From the NCBI GenBank assembly GCA_035696165.1, contig DASRQX010000428.1, positions 1 to 64,000 on the forward strand: a stretch of 64,000 nucleotides of DNA, written 5' to 3'. Of this stretch, positions 24,505 through 31,466 are shown in pieces. Numbering within the stretch: the first letter of the stretch is position 1; each line of letters begins with the position of its first letter. The notes beneath the pieces are model-generated. The model did no database searches. It saw nothing but the letters and a program-made list of their open reading frames with translations, and had not been told where the DNA came from. Position numbers and translations under genes: made by a program. Origin of the DNA: Palsa-883 sp035696165. Lineage in GTDB: Bacteria; Pseudomonadota; Alphaproteobacteria; Acetobacterales; Acetobacteraceae.

Positions 24505-25338
24505 TCAGCGAAGTTTCCACACCGGCCTGCGCTTTTCGCGGAATGCCTGGGCGCCTTCCTGGCCATCCTCGGTCTCGGCGATCTCCTGGTCCAGGTGCCG
24601 CGCATAGGCCAGCAGCGGCGGCGGGAAGGCGCCGGTCAGGCGGTACAGCCGCACCGCGCCCTGTGTCGCCAACGGGGAGCCGAGGCAGACCATCTCGGCC
24701 AGTTGTTCCGCCGCCTCGATCACCTTGTCACGCGGAACGACTTTGTTGACGATCGCCCATTGCAGACATTCCTGGGCGGTGAGGCGTCCGTTGCACAATG
24801 TCAGGTAGGCCGCGACGGTGCGCGGCAATGCCTGATACATCTCGTGCGGCGCGCCGAGGCGACCCACGTTGGTGTGCTGGTCGCCAAGCCACGCATCGTC
24901 GGCCATGACACGCAGTTGGCATTGCAACGCGATGTTCAGGCCGACCCCGACGGCGAAGCCGTTCAGCGCGGCAATCAGCGGCTTTTCCAGGTTGACGTCC
25001 TGCGGCTGCCCGCCGCCACCCCAGTGGTAATGCGGGCTGTTCGGATCTTCGTGCGGCGTGCGCTTTCCCTCGGCAAAGTGCGCCGCGAGGAATTTCACGT
25101 CGCGCCCGCCGCAGAACGCCTGGCCAGTGCCGGTGACGATTCCCACGTAGATGTTCGGGTCCAGTCCGATGTCGCGCCAGCAGGAACGCAGCTCGATATA
25201 GGCGTAGCTGTGCAGCGCGTTACGCACTTCCGGTCGATTGATTGTGACGTAGGCAACGTTGCCCTTTTTCTCGTACTTGATGAATTCCAGGTTCTTCGGC
25301 GCGCTGGCGGGATCGTACGGGGATTGCGGCTTCGGCAT
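24505..25338 (-). CDS. Enoyl-CoA hydratase/isomerase (crotonase family)
   Basis: 277 residues. YVTINRPEVRNALHSYAYIE, GIVTGTGQAFCGGRDVKFLA (oxyanion-hole strand), LIAALNGFAVGVGLNIALQC, HTNVGRLGAPHEMYQALP and GRLTAQECLQWAIVNKVVP mark the crotonase fold. At the usual catalytic Glu region the segment reads HTNVGRLGAP rather than a canonical Glu-containing loop, so hydration cannot be assumed and an isomerase or hydrolase role is possible. A Gly/His-rich insert (HYHWGGGGQPQ, about 108-118) is unusual. ATG 25338 has GGAG eight bases upstream. It is 17 bp after the cyclase gene. Confidence 0.8.
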   Translation of the reverse strand: MPKPQSPYDPASAPKNLEFIKYEKKGNVAYVTINRPEVRNALHSYAYIELRSCWRDIGLDPNIYVGIVTGTGQAFCGGRDVKFLAAHFAEGKRTPHEDPNSPHYHWGGGGQPQDVNLEKPLIAALNGFAVGVGLNIALQCQLRVMADDAWLGDQHTNVGRLGAPHEMYQALPRTVAAYLTLCNGRLTAQECLQWAIVNKVVPRDKVIEAAEQLAEMVCLGSPLATQGAVRLYRLTGAFPPPLLAYARHLDQEIAETEDGQEGAQAFREKRRPVWKLR

Positions 25339-25355
25339 GATGTAGGCTCCATTTT

Positions 25356-26405
25356 TCAGACGGTGGCGATGGGGGTTGCGGGGGATCCGGTTGCGCCGGG
25401 CAGACGCAGCGGCGGCGCGGTCAGCATGAAGCGGTGGCGGCCGGCCTGGAGCAGCCACTGCGCCAACGGGGTCAGATGCCACAGTTCGCCCAGGTGCACG
25501 CCCAGCTTGAACAGGCAGTGTTCGTGCAGGGGCGCCGCCGCACAGCAGCCGATATGCTCCAGCGCGGGAAATGCTTCGACGGCAAAATTGTCGGCAATCA
25601 GCACCGCGAGGCCGCTGTCGGTGATCCACCGCAGCAGGCGCTGGTCGCGGCCATCCAGCACGGCGCAACGGTTGTGCGCGAGTTCCGCGTCCACCTGGCC
25701 GAAGTTGCGCAGCAGCAGGTCAGAGTAGCCGGTGTGCAGGCAGACCATATCGCCGGTTTCGACCGCGATATGGCCCTGGTCCAGCACGCGCATCAGCGCC
25801 TCGTAGCCGATCACGACGCGCCGGTCGCCGACGCTTGCGTGTAGGTCGATCATCACGCCGCGGCCCTGCACGCAGGTGGCCGCCATGCCCTCGATGCCCA
25901 ACGCCTTCGCGCAGGAGGTGGATGTCGCCTCGAACATGCCGACCGCACCGGCGTCAGCTGGATCGGCAGGCCCCACGATGTCGGTGTCGGCGCGAAAACC
26001 GTTGTAGTACCGGGGCTCCGGCACGCCATCGCCATCGGCGTCGAACATGAACCCGACATGGGAAAACGCGTCCCAGTGCGTGGAGTACTGCGTGTGCAGC
26101 ACCGCCGCGTCGTCGCAAATCAGGTCGGTGGCATCGGGATTGTCGACCGACACGCGATAGTTCATCCGCACACGGCCGTTGCGCAGGGTGGGGCGCAGCA
26201 CGGGCGGAAAACGGCTGGGGCTGAGAACGTTGCCGCCCGGCCGGTCCAACGGCAGGCTGAGGCAGAAGGTCAACCCCTCCTGGATCTCCCGCGCCGCGGC
26301 GCGCACCCGCTCCGGCGTGATCAGGTTCAGCCGTCCAAGCTGGTCGTCGGGGCCGAAATCACCCCAGGTCGAACCATCCGGCCGGTGCGTCCAGCGCGCT
26401 GCCAT
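25356..26405 (-). CDS. Cyclase-family metal-dependent hydrolase
   Basis: 349 residues of the cyclase / kynurenine-formamidase-like family. The metal site is visible as STHWDAFSHVG (His110, Asp112, His116). Further features are GPDDQLGRLNLITPERV near the start, GRGVMIDL, ETGDMVCLHTGY and the C-terminal HEHCLFKLGVHLGELWHL. Members hydrolyse amides or lactones (N-formylkynurenine, isatin) or act on cyclic ketoacids. GGGAGGG precedes the ATG at 26405 by eight bases. It lies four bases after one crotonase gene and 17 before another, so it belongs to one catabolic operon. Confidence 0.8.
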   Translation of the reverse strand: MAARWTHRPDGSTWGDFGPDDQLGRLNLITPERVRAAAREIQEGLTFCLSLPLDRPGGNVLSPSRFPPVLRPTLRNGRVRMNYRVSVDNPDATDLICDDAAVLHTQYSTHWDAFSHVGFMFDADGDGVPEPRYYNGFRADTDIVGPADPADAGAVGMFEATSTSCAKALGIEGMAATCVQGRGVMIDLHASVGDRRVVIGYEALMRVLDQGHIAVETGDMVCLHTGYSDLLLRNFGQVDAELAHNRCAVLDGRDQRLLRWITDSGLAVLIADNFAVEAFPALEHIGCCAAAPLHEHCLFKLGVHLGELWHLTPLAQWLLQAGRHRFMLTAPPLRLPGATGSPATPIATV

Positions 26406-26409
26406 GTTG

Positions 26410-27252
26410 TCACCCTCCCGTCGTGTCGCGGGCCGTCTTGTCGAAGCCAGCCCCGTCACCGACCGGCGCACCCGTCGCTGGTGCACCGAACGCTGGCTTG
26501 CGCTTCTCGAAAAAAGCGCGCCGCGCCTCCACCCCGTCCGGCGACATGCTGAGTTCGGTGGTGTAAACTTGTTCGCTGTGGAAGCCCTCGCGCATGTCCA
26601 GCGCCTCGACGGCAAAGAACGAGCCACGGATGCGCCTGACGGCAGCAGTTCTCTTCGCCGCGATGGTGCTGGCGAGCGCGATCGCGGCCGGCAGCAGCTC
26701 CGCGGCCGGTAGGCACGCCTCCACGGCGCCCAGGCGATACAGTTCCGCAGCCGGAACGCGCTCGCCGGTCAACATCATCCGGCGCACCTTCGACGGCGGC
26801 AGGATGCGCTGCAGCACGCTGGCGCCGCCCCCCTGGCCCACGTCGATTTCCGGCATGCCGAAGGTCGCGGTATCGGCCGCCAGGATCATGTCGCAGCACG
26901 CGGCCAACACGAAGCCCGCGCCCAGCGCCGCACCGTTCACCGCGGCGATCACCGGCTTGCTGCTGTCAACGATGCAAAAGAACGCGTCACGGGTCAGCCG
27001 GTTGGCGCGCACATAATCGCCGTCGCCATCGCTGAAGACCTTCTTCTCCTTGATGTCCGCGCCGGCGCAGAACACGTGGCCGCGCGCCGTCAGCACGATG
27101 CAGCGCACCTCCGCAGTGGCCTCCAGCCGGTCGAAGACGCGCAGCATGGCCTCGCGTGTCTCGCGACCCAGCGCATTCACCGGCGGGCGCGTCAATGTCA
27201 CCACGGCGACGTTGGGTACCGCGATCGTCACGTCGATGTTCGTATCGTTCAT
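26410..27252 (-). CDS. Enoyl-CoA hydratase/isomerase (crotonase family)
   Basis: 280 residues. VAVVTLTRPPVNALGRETRE, VLTARGHVFCAGADIKEKKV (oxyanion hole), VIAAVNGAALGAGFVLAACC, TATFGMPEIDVGQGGGASVL and LTGERVPAAELYRLGAVEAC follow the crotonase order. The PEIDVG loop carries a Glu at one of the two catalytic positions, which the sister protein at 24505 lacks. The C-terminus (TGAPVGDGAGFDKTARDTTG) extends beyond the usual end. It starts 40 bp after the TRAP DctM gene and is followed by the cyclase gene. Confidence 0.85.
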   Translation of the reverse strand: MNDTNIDVTIAVPNVAVVTLTRPPVNALGRETREAMLRVFDRLEATAEVRCIVLTARGHVFCAGADIKEKKVFSDGDGDYVRANRLTRDAFFCIVDSSKPVIAAVNGAALGAGFVLAACCDMILAADTATFGMPEIDVGQGGGASVLQRILPPSKVRRMMLTGERVPAAELYRLGAVEACLPAAELLPAAIALASTIAAKRTAAVRRIRGSFFAVEALDMREGFHSEQVYTTELSMSPDGVEARRAFFEKRKPAFGAPATGAPVGDGAGFDKTARDTTGG

Positions 27253-27292
27253 GCAATTCTCTCCAACAATCGTCTCTCGCCGTCACGCCCGG

Positions 27293-28591
27293 CTATTGTC
27301 CAGGTCCGAACGCCCAGTTCGGCAGCGTCAGGACAACCGGCGGGAACAGAATGAGCAGGACCAGCACGGCGACTTCCACCGCCAGCAGCGGCAGCACCGC
27401 GCGTGTGTAGTCGGCGACCTTCACCTCCAGCACGCCGCAGGAGATGAACATCAGTGTGCCGACCGGTGGGTGCACGGCGCCCAGCGTCACATTCAGACAC
27501 ATCAGCACCCCCAGGTGCACCGGGTTGACACCGACACTCGTGGCGATCGGCACCAGAATGGGCGTCAGCAGGATCAGTGCCGCCACGCTCTCCAGCACCA
27601 TGCCGACCAGCAGCAGGAAAACGTTGATCACCACCAGCATCAGCAGCGGGCTGGCGGTGATGGTTGAGAGCATCATCGCCAAATGTGAGGCGATCTGTTC
27701 CAGCGTCATATAGAAGCCCAGCGCGTTGGATGCGCTGATGATCATCATGACGACGGCGGTCGCCAGCGCCGCTTCGGTAACGATGTCCCACAGCTGCGCG
27801 ACCTTTAGCTCGCGATAGACGAAAAGGCCCACCAGCAGCGAATAGGTGGCAATGACGGCGCCGGCCTCGGTTGGTGTGAAGACGCCGAAGCGCAGGCCGA
27901 AGATCACCACGAAGGGCACGGTCAGCGCCCAGGCCGCCTGGCGGATCGCGGAGAAGATCTCGATCACCGACGCCCGGCGGGCGCGCACCGGAAGGAATCC
28001 GTATTTCTTCGACAGAAACCGCGTGGTGATCATCAGCGCGGTCATCATCGTGAAGCCGGGCACGATGCCCGCCATAAACAGCCGTCCGACCGAAACGTTG
28101 GCGAGATAACCGTACAGCACGAAGCCCAGCCCAGGCGGCATCATCGGCGTGATCACGGCGGAGGCAGCGACGATCGCCGCGGCGAACGGGCGGGGATAGC
28201 CGCGCCGGATCATCTCGGTGCCCAGCATCTTCGACTGCATCGCGGCGTCCGCGTTGCCAGAGCCGGACTCGAACCCCATTAGGGCAGCCAGCAGCACGTT
28301 GGTCTGTGCCAGCGCGCCGGACATGTGCCCGACCAGGGTCTCGGCCAGGTTCAGCAGGCGCGTAGTGATCCCGGCATGGTTCATGATCACGCCGGCAAAG
28401 GTGAACATTGGTATCGCCACCAGCGGGAAAGACTGCGAGAACGCCGCCAGCCGCTGCGGAAAGATTGTCAGCGGCATCCCCTGCTGGTGCAGGAAGAACA
28501 GCAGCGCGCCAGAGCCGATCGCAACGCTCACCGGAACGTTCAGGAACAGCAACAGGATGAACAGTGCAAGCGGCCATACATCCATCGCCAT
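27293..28591 (-). CDS. dctM: TRAP transporter large permease (DctM)
   Basis: 432 residues with 11-12 membrane helices. PLVAIPMFTFAGVIMNHAGI, SGSGNADAAMQSKMLGTEMI, ASAVITPMMPPGLGFVLYG, GVFTPTEAGAVIATYSLLVG, HPPVGTLMFISCGV and FPPVVLTLPNWAFG are DctM hallmarks. The ATG at 28591 shares its first base with the dctQ stop codon. A second ATG two codons later (28585) is also possible. It is the third gene of a split P-Q-M TRAP operon preceded by a LacI operator. Confidence 0.9.
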   Translation of the reverse strand: MAMDVWPLALFILLLFLNVPVSVAIGSGALLFFLHQQGMPLTIFPQRLAAFSQSFPLVAIPMFTFAGVIMNHAGITTRLLNLAETLVGHMSGALAQTNVLLAALMGFESGSGNADAAMQSKMLGTEMIRRGYPRPFAAAIVAASAVITPMMPPGLGFVLYGYLANVSVGRLFMAGIVPGFTMMTALMITTRFLSKKYGFLPVRARRASVIEIFSAIRQAAWALTVPFVVIFGLRFGVFTPTEAGAVIATYSLLVGLFVYRELKVAQLWDIVTEAALATAVVMMIISASNALGFYMTLEQIASHLAMMLSTITASPLLMLVVINVFLLLVGMVLESVAALILLTPILVPIATSVGVNPVHLGVLMCLNVTLGAVHPPVGTLMFISCGVLEVKVADYTRAVLPLLAVEVAVLVLLILFPPVVLTLPNWAFGPGQ

Positions 28592-29127
28592 CAGGGTCCG
28601 GGGCGCCGCGCCTGGTGCAGCAGCCGCTGCACGCTGCGCAGCCCCATTGCCAGGAACCCGAAGGTCAGTCCGGCATAGGGGACGCTCAGCGGGATGTGCA
28701 GCATGCTGGTGTAGGCCGAGTTGCTGGCGATGGTTTGCTGCGCGCCCAGCCAGGCGAGGTAGAAGCAGTACAGTGCAACAAACATCGCCGTCGCGATGGC
28801 CAGCGCCGCCCGCAAACGGGTGGGTAGGAACGAGGTGACCAGATCGACGCTGACATGCTTGGCGCGCCGGTGCGCCTCCGCGGCGCCCACAAACACGACC
28901 CAGGCGAAGGCGATGCTCGAGACCTCCTCCACCCAGGTCGCCGGCGCCTCGGTTACGTAGCGCGACAGCACGCCCCAGACGATAGCGCACACCAGCACGA
29001 CGAAACCGAGATTCATTGCCACATGTTCAAACGAGACGCGCCGGCGCTTTCCGTCTTTGCCCACATCCGGGTCCGCGGCCACGACCCCGATCGCGCCCAC
29101 GACCGGGGCACCCTCTGGGGGTGTCAT
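28591..29127 (-). CDS. dctQ: TRAP transporter small permease (DctQ)
   Basis: 178 residues, four membrane helices after a 35-residue soluble N-terminus. VLSRYVTEAPATWVEEVSSI, AWVVFVGAAEAHRRAKHVSV and the final helix SVPYAGLTFGFLAMGLRSVQ fit DctQ. The start overlaps the dctP stop by four bases (ATGA), and the stop overlaps the dctM start by one base. Confidence 0.85.
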   Translation of the reverse strand: MTPPEGAPVVGAIGVVAADPDVGKDGKRRRVSFEHVAMNLGFVVLVCAIVWGVLSRYVTEAPATWVEEVSSIAFAWVVFVGAAEAHRRAKHVSVDLVTSFLPTRLRAALAIATAMFVALYCFYLAWLGAQQTIASNSAYTSMLHIPLSVPYAGLTFGFLAMGLRSVQRLLHQARRPGP

Positions 29128-30128
29128 TTTCGGATCAGGCCCTGCACCGTCGCCTTGATCCCCGGCGTGAAGCCCGGATACGTCTCGTAGATAGGCGCGG
29201 TGACGTGGCGGAATGCGTCGCGGTCAACATCCTGAATCACCGTCACCCCGGCGGCCTGGTATTTCGGGATGATATCCTTTTCCTCCTGCAACTTCAGGCG
29301 GGTCATCAGGTCGGCGGCTTCGCTGGCCTGCTCCAGAACGATCGTCTGCAGGTCGGTCGGCATGGAACGGTAGACCGTTTCGCTCATCACCACCGGGTCC
29401 CATGCGATCATATGGCTGGTCAGCACGGCGAATTTCGCCTGCTCGTAGAACTTGGATGCCCACATGGTCGGCAGCGGAGCTTCCAGCATGTCGAGCGTGC
29501 CTTGCGCCAGCCCGGTGTAGACCTCAGCGAAGCCGGTGGTCACCGGTCGCGCTCCCATGGCCTTCACCATCTCGACGTACATCGGCGCCGCGGCGCAGCG
29601 GAAATTCAGGCCCGCCAGGTCCGCTGGCTTGTGGAGCGGCTTCTTGGCCAGCAGTTGGCGGGTGCCGAAGTAGTTGTTCCACGAGATGACCCGCATGCCC
29701 TTGGCCGCCAACCGGTCGTCCAGATCCTTCAACCAGGGCGTACCCAGGATGCCGCGGAAATCTTCGGGTTTTTCCATGAGGTACGGCGCCTGCAGGATCG
29801 CCGCATCGGGAACGTACTGGCCCAGGAACAGTGCATCGGTCAGTTGGATAACGGCGGCTCCCTGGCGCACCATCTCACCCACATCCGCCTGCGTACCCAG
29901 TTGATCGGACGGGAAGACGGTCACCGAGATGCGCCCGTCCGAGTGCTTCTGCACGTTTTCGGCAAACGACAGCATCGCGGTCTGCACGGCGTCCGCCGCA
30001 GTCAGTGGATGATCGAGGCGGAAGCTGAATTGCGGCGCCGCCGCGGCGCGGCGGATCGAAAACAGTGGCAGCAGCGCCGCGCCGAGGCCAAGCGGAATAC
30101 GGGATCGGGCCGACAGCAGCGTCGCCAT
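29124..30128 (-). CDS. dctP: TRAP transporter solute-binding protein (DctP)
   Basis: 334 residues. ATG 30128 is preferred over 30167 because GGAGGAG lies five to six bases upstream. Signal peptide RSRIPLGLGAALLPLFSIRR to AAAAPQ. DctP motifs: VTVFPSDQLGTQADVGEMVR, QAPYLMEKPEDFRG, LNFRCAAAPMYVEMVKAMGA (substrate-carboxylate Arg), VTTGFAEVYTGLAQGTLDML and EAPLPTMWASKFYEQAKF. The gene is preceded at 30183-30210 by a sigma-70 type promoter overlapped by a LacI-type operator. It is the first gene of a run of minus-strand catabolic genes. Confidence 0.9.
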   Translation of the reverse strand: MATLLSARSRIPLGLGAALLPLFSIRRAAAAPQFSFRLDHPLTAADAVQTAMLSFAENVQKHSDGRISVTVFPSDQLGTQADVGEMVRQGAAVIQLTDALFLGQYVPDAAILQAPYLMEKPEDFRGILGTPWLKDLDDRLAAKGMRVISWNNYFGTRQLLAKKPLHKPADLAGLNFRCAAAPMYVEMVKAMGARPVTTGFAEVYTGLAQGTLDMLEAPLPTMWASKFYEQAKFAVLTSHMIAWDPVVMSETVYRSMPTDLQTIVLEQASEAADLMTRLKLQEEKDIIPKYQAAGVTVIQDVDRDAFRHVTAPIYETYPGFTPGIKATVQGLIRK

Positions 30129-30182
30129 GGAGCTCCTCCAGCGTTGAGTGCGCGTCCCGTCGTTCAACGCGGGGCAGGGGCG

Positions 30183-30210
30183 ACTATACAGGGCGTTTGA
30201 ACTGTTTCAA
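30183..30210 (-). promoter_or_regulatory. Promoter of the dctPQM operon
   Basis: On the minus strand TTGAAA (30210-30205), a 16-bp spacer and TATAGT (30188-30183) form a near-consensus sigma-70 promoter 55 bases before the dctP start codon. Confidence 0.65.
30197..30210. promoter_or_regulatory. LacI-type operator O1
   Basis: TTGAACTGTTTCAA, perfect inverted repeat TTGAA-N4-TTCAA, covering the -35 box of the dctP promoter. A second copy with the same arms is at 31406-31419, on the other side of the lacI-type gene. Binding of that regulator would block the promoter. Confidence 0.65.
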
Positions 30211-30311
30211 CACCCCAGCGCGAAATACTCGCGCCGGTTCGGTGTGGCGCCGGATCCGCGTGACCGGGTGCGGCCGTGCCCGCATTGCCAAGCGACCAAC
30301 GCGTCCGATGG

Positions 30312-31322
30312 CTACCGCCGACGCAGTGCCTCGCGCACCGACTCGCGCAACACGATCTCAGCCTTCAACTGCAAGTGCTGCACCGGGCTGGTGTCGCCCG
30401 CCATGCGCCGCAGCAGCAGGCCCCAGGCGACGCGAACGATCTCGCGCACCGGCTGGCGGATCACCGAAAGACCTGGGCTGACCAGATCGGCCCAGTCCGG
30501 CTCCTCGAACGCGAGCAGCGAGATGCGTTCCGGATAGCAGTCGCCCAGATCGCGCAGCACGTGCAGTGTGCGCGCCGCAATGACGCTGTTGCTGACGATG
30601 ACCGCGGTCGGCGCAGCGCGGCCTTGCAGCACACCCGCCAGCCGCCTGGCATAGTCGTCGCCGCCGTCGCCCACCTCCATCACGGTCGTCGCGGTCGCCC
30701 CGGCGCGGTCGCGCAGCGCCTCGATGCGATGGCGCGATATGCTGAGCACTTGCGATTCCACCACGAACAGGATGTGCAGATGGCCCAAGCGGATCAGCCG
30801 TCCCACGGCATCGCCCATCACCGCGCGATTGTCGAAGGTGACTTCGTCGAAGCGCTCGTCCTCGCAGGGTCGGTCAACCAGCACCGCGGGCGTGCCGGAC
30901 GCGTACACCAGATCCAAAGTCTTGCGCGGATCGAGCGTCGGCACCATCAGCAGGCCGGCGATCCGGTGTCGCAGCAACTCTCGCACCCGGCGCGATTCGA
31001 TCTGCGGTTCACGCCTGGTCAGCACCTGCATCATCTGATAGCCGCGCAGCGCGGCGATATCCTCAAAACTGTCGATCAGCGCAGCCAGGTAGGCGCTGGC
31101 GACGTGCGGCGCCGACAGGCCCACCACGGGCGCGAGTTGGCGCCGCTGGGCGTGCGCCAGCATGTTCTGCTCGTAGCCCAGCATGGCCATGGCGCGCTCG
31201 ACCCGCTCGCGCAGCGCCGCACTGACTTTGATGGTGCCGTTCAGGACATGCGAAACGGTGCCGACAGAGACATCGGCAAGCCTGGCGACGTCGGTGATGG
31301 TCGGCTTGCGGATGGGTTTCAT
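30312..31322 (-). CDS. LacI-family transcriptional regulator
   Basis: 336 residues. N-terminal helix-turn-helix TITDVARLADVSVGTVSHVL plus hinge helix (NGTIKVSAALRERVERAMAM, LGYEQNMLA), then a periplasmic-binding-protein-like effector domain (VVGLSAPHVASAYLAALIDS, GTPAVLVDRPCEDERFDEVT, VIVSNSVIAARTLHVLRDLG, ERISLLAFEEPDWADLVSPG, LSVIRQPVREIVRVAWGLLL). It stands 184 bp upstream of the dctPQM operon and 144 bp from the divergent acyl-CoA synthetase gene. Matching operators lie in both gaps, so it probably represses both sides and itself until an inducer (a transported acid or its CoA ester) appears. Confidence 0.9.
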   Translation of the reverse strand: MKPIRKPTITDVARLADVSVGTVSHVLNGTIKVSAALRERVERAMAMLGYEQNMLAHAQRRQLAPVVGLSAPHVASAYLAALIDSFEDIAALRGYQMMQVLTRREPQIESRRVRELLRHRIAGLLMVPTLDPRKTLDLVYASGTPAVLVDRPCEDERFDEVTFDNRAVMGDAVGRLIRLGHLHILFVVESQVLSISRHRIEALRDRAGATATTVMEVGDGGDDYARRLAGVLQGRAAPTAVIVSNSVIAARTLHVLRDLGDCYPERISLLAFEEPDWADLVSPGLSVIRQPVREIVRVAWGLLLRRMAGDTSPVQHLQLKAEIVLRESVREALRRR

Positions 31323-31405
31323 CGGTTCGGCGTCGTTGTCGCCGCATAACTACAGGCTGCACCGAAGCGCGCAAGCCCGTCTCCCGGCGGTCATCGGTGG
31401 GCGTA

Positions 31406-31419
31406 TTGAACCATTTCAA
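31406..31419. promoter_or_regulatory. LacI-type operator O2
   Basis: TTGAACCATTTCAA, perfect inverted repeat TTGAA-N4-TTCAA. It overlaps the -35 element of the rightward acyl-CoA synthetase promoter and lies 83 bp before the lacI-type start codon. Confidence 0.65.
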
Positions 31420-31434
31420 AGAAAACAGCATACT
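31406..31434 (+). promoter_or_regulatory. Promoter of the acyl-CoA synthetase operon
   Basis: TTGAAC (31406-31411), a 17-bp spacer and CATACT (31429-31434), 32 bases before the start codon at 31467. The -35 box is part of operator O2. Confidence 0.6.
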
Positions 31435-31466
31435 CCGACCGCAGCGGGAAACGGAGACGTCGCGAC

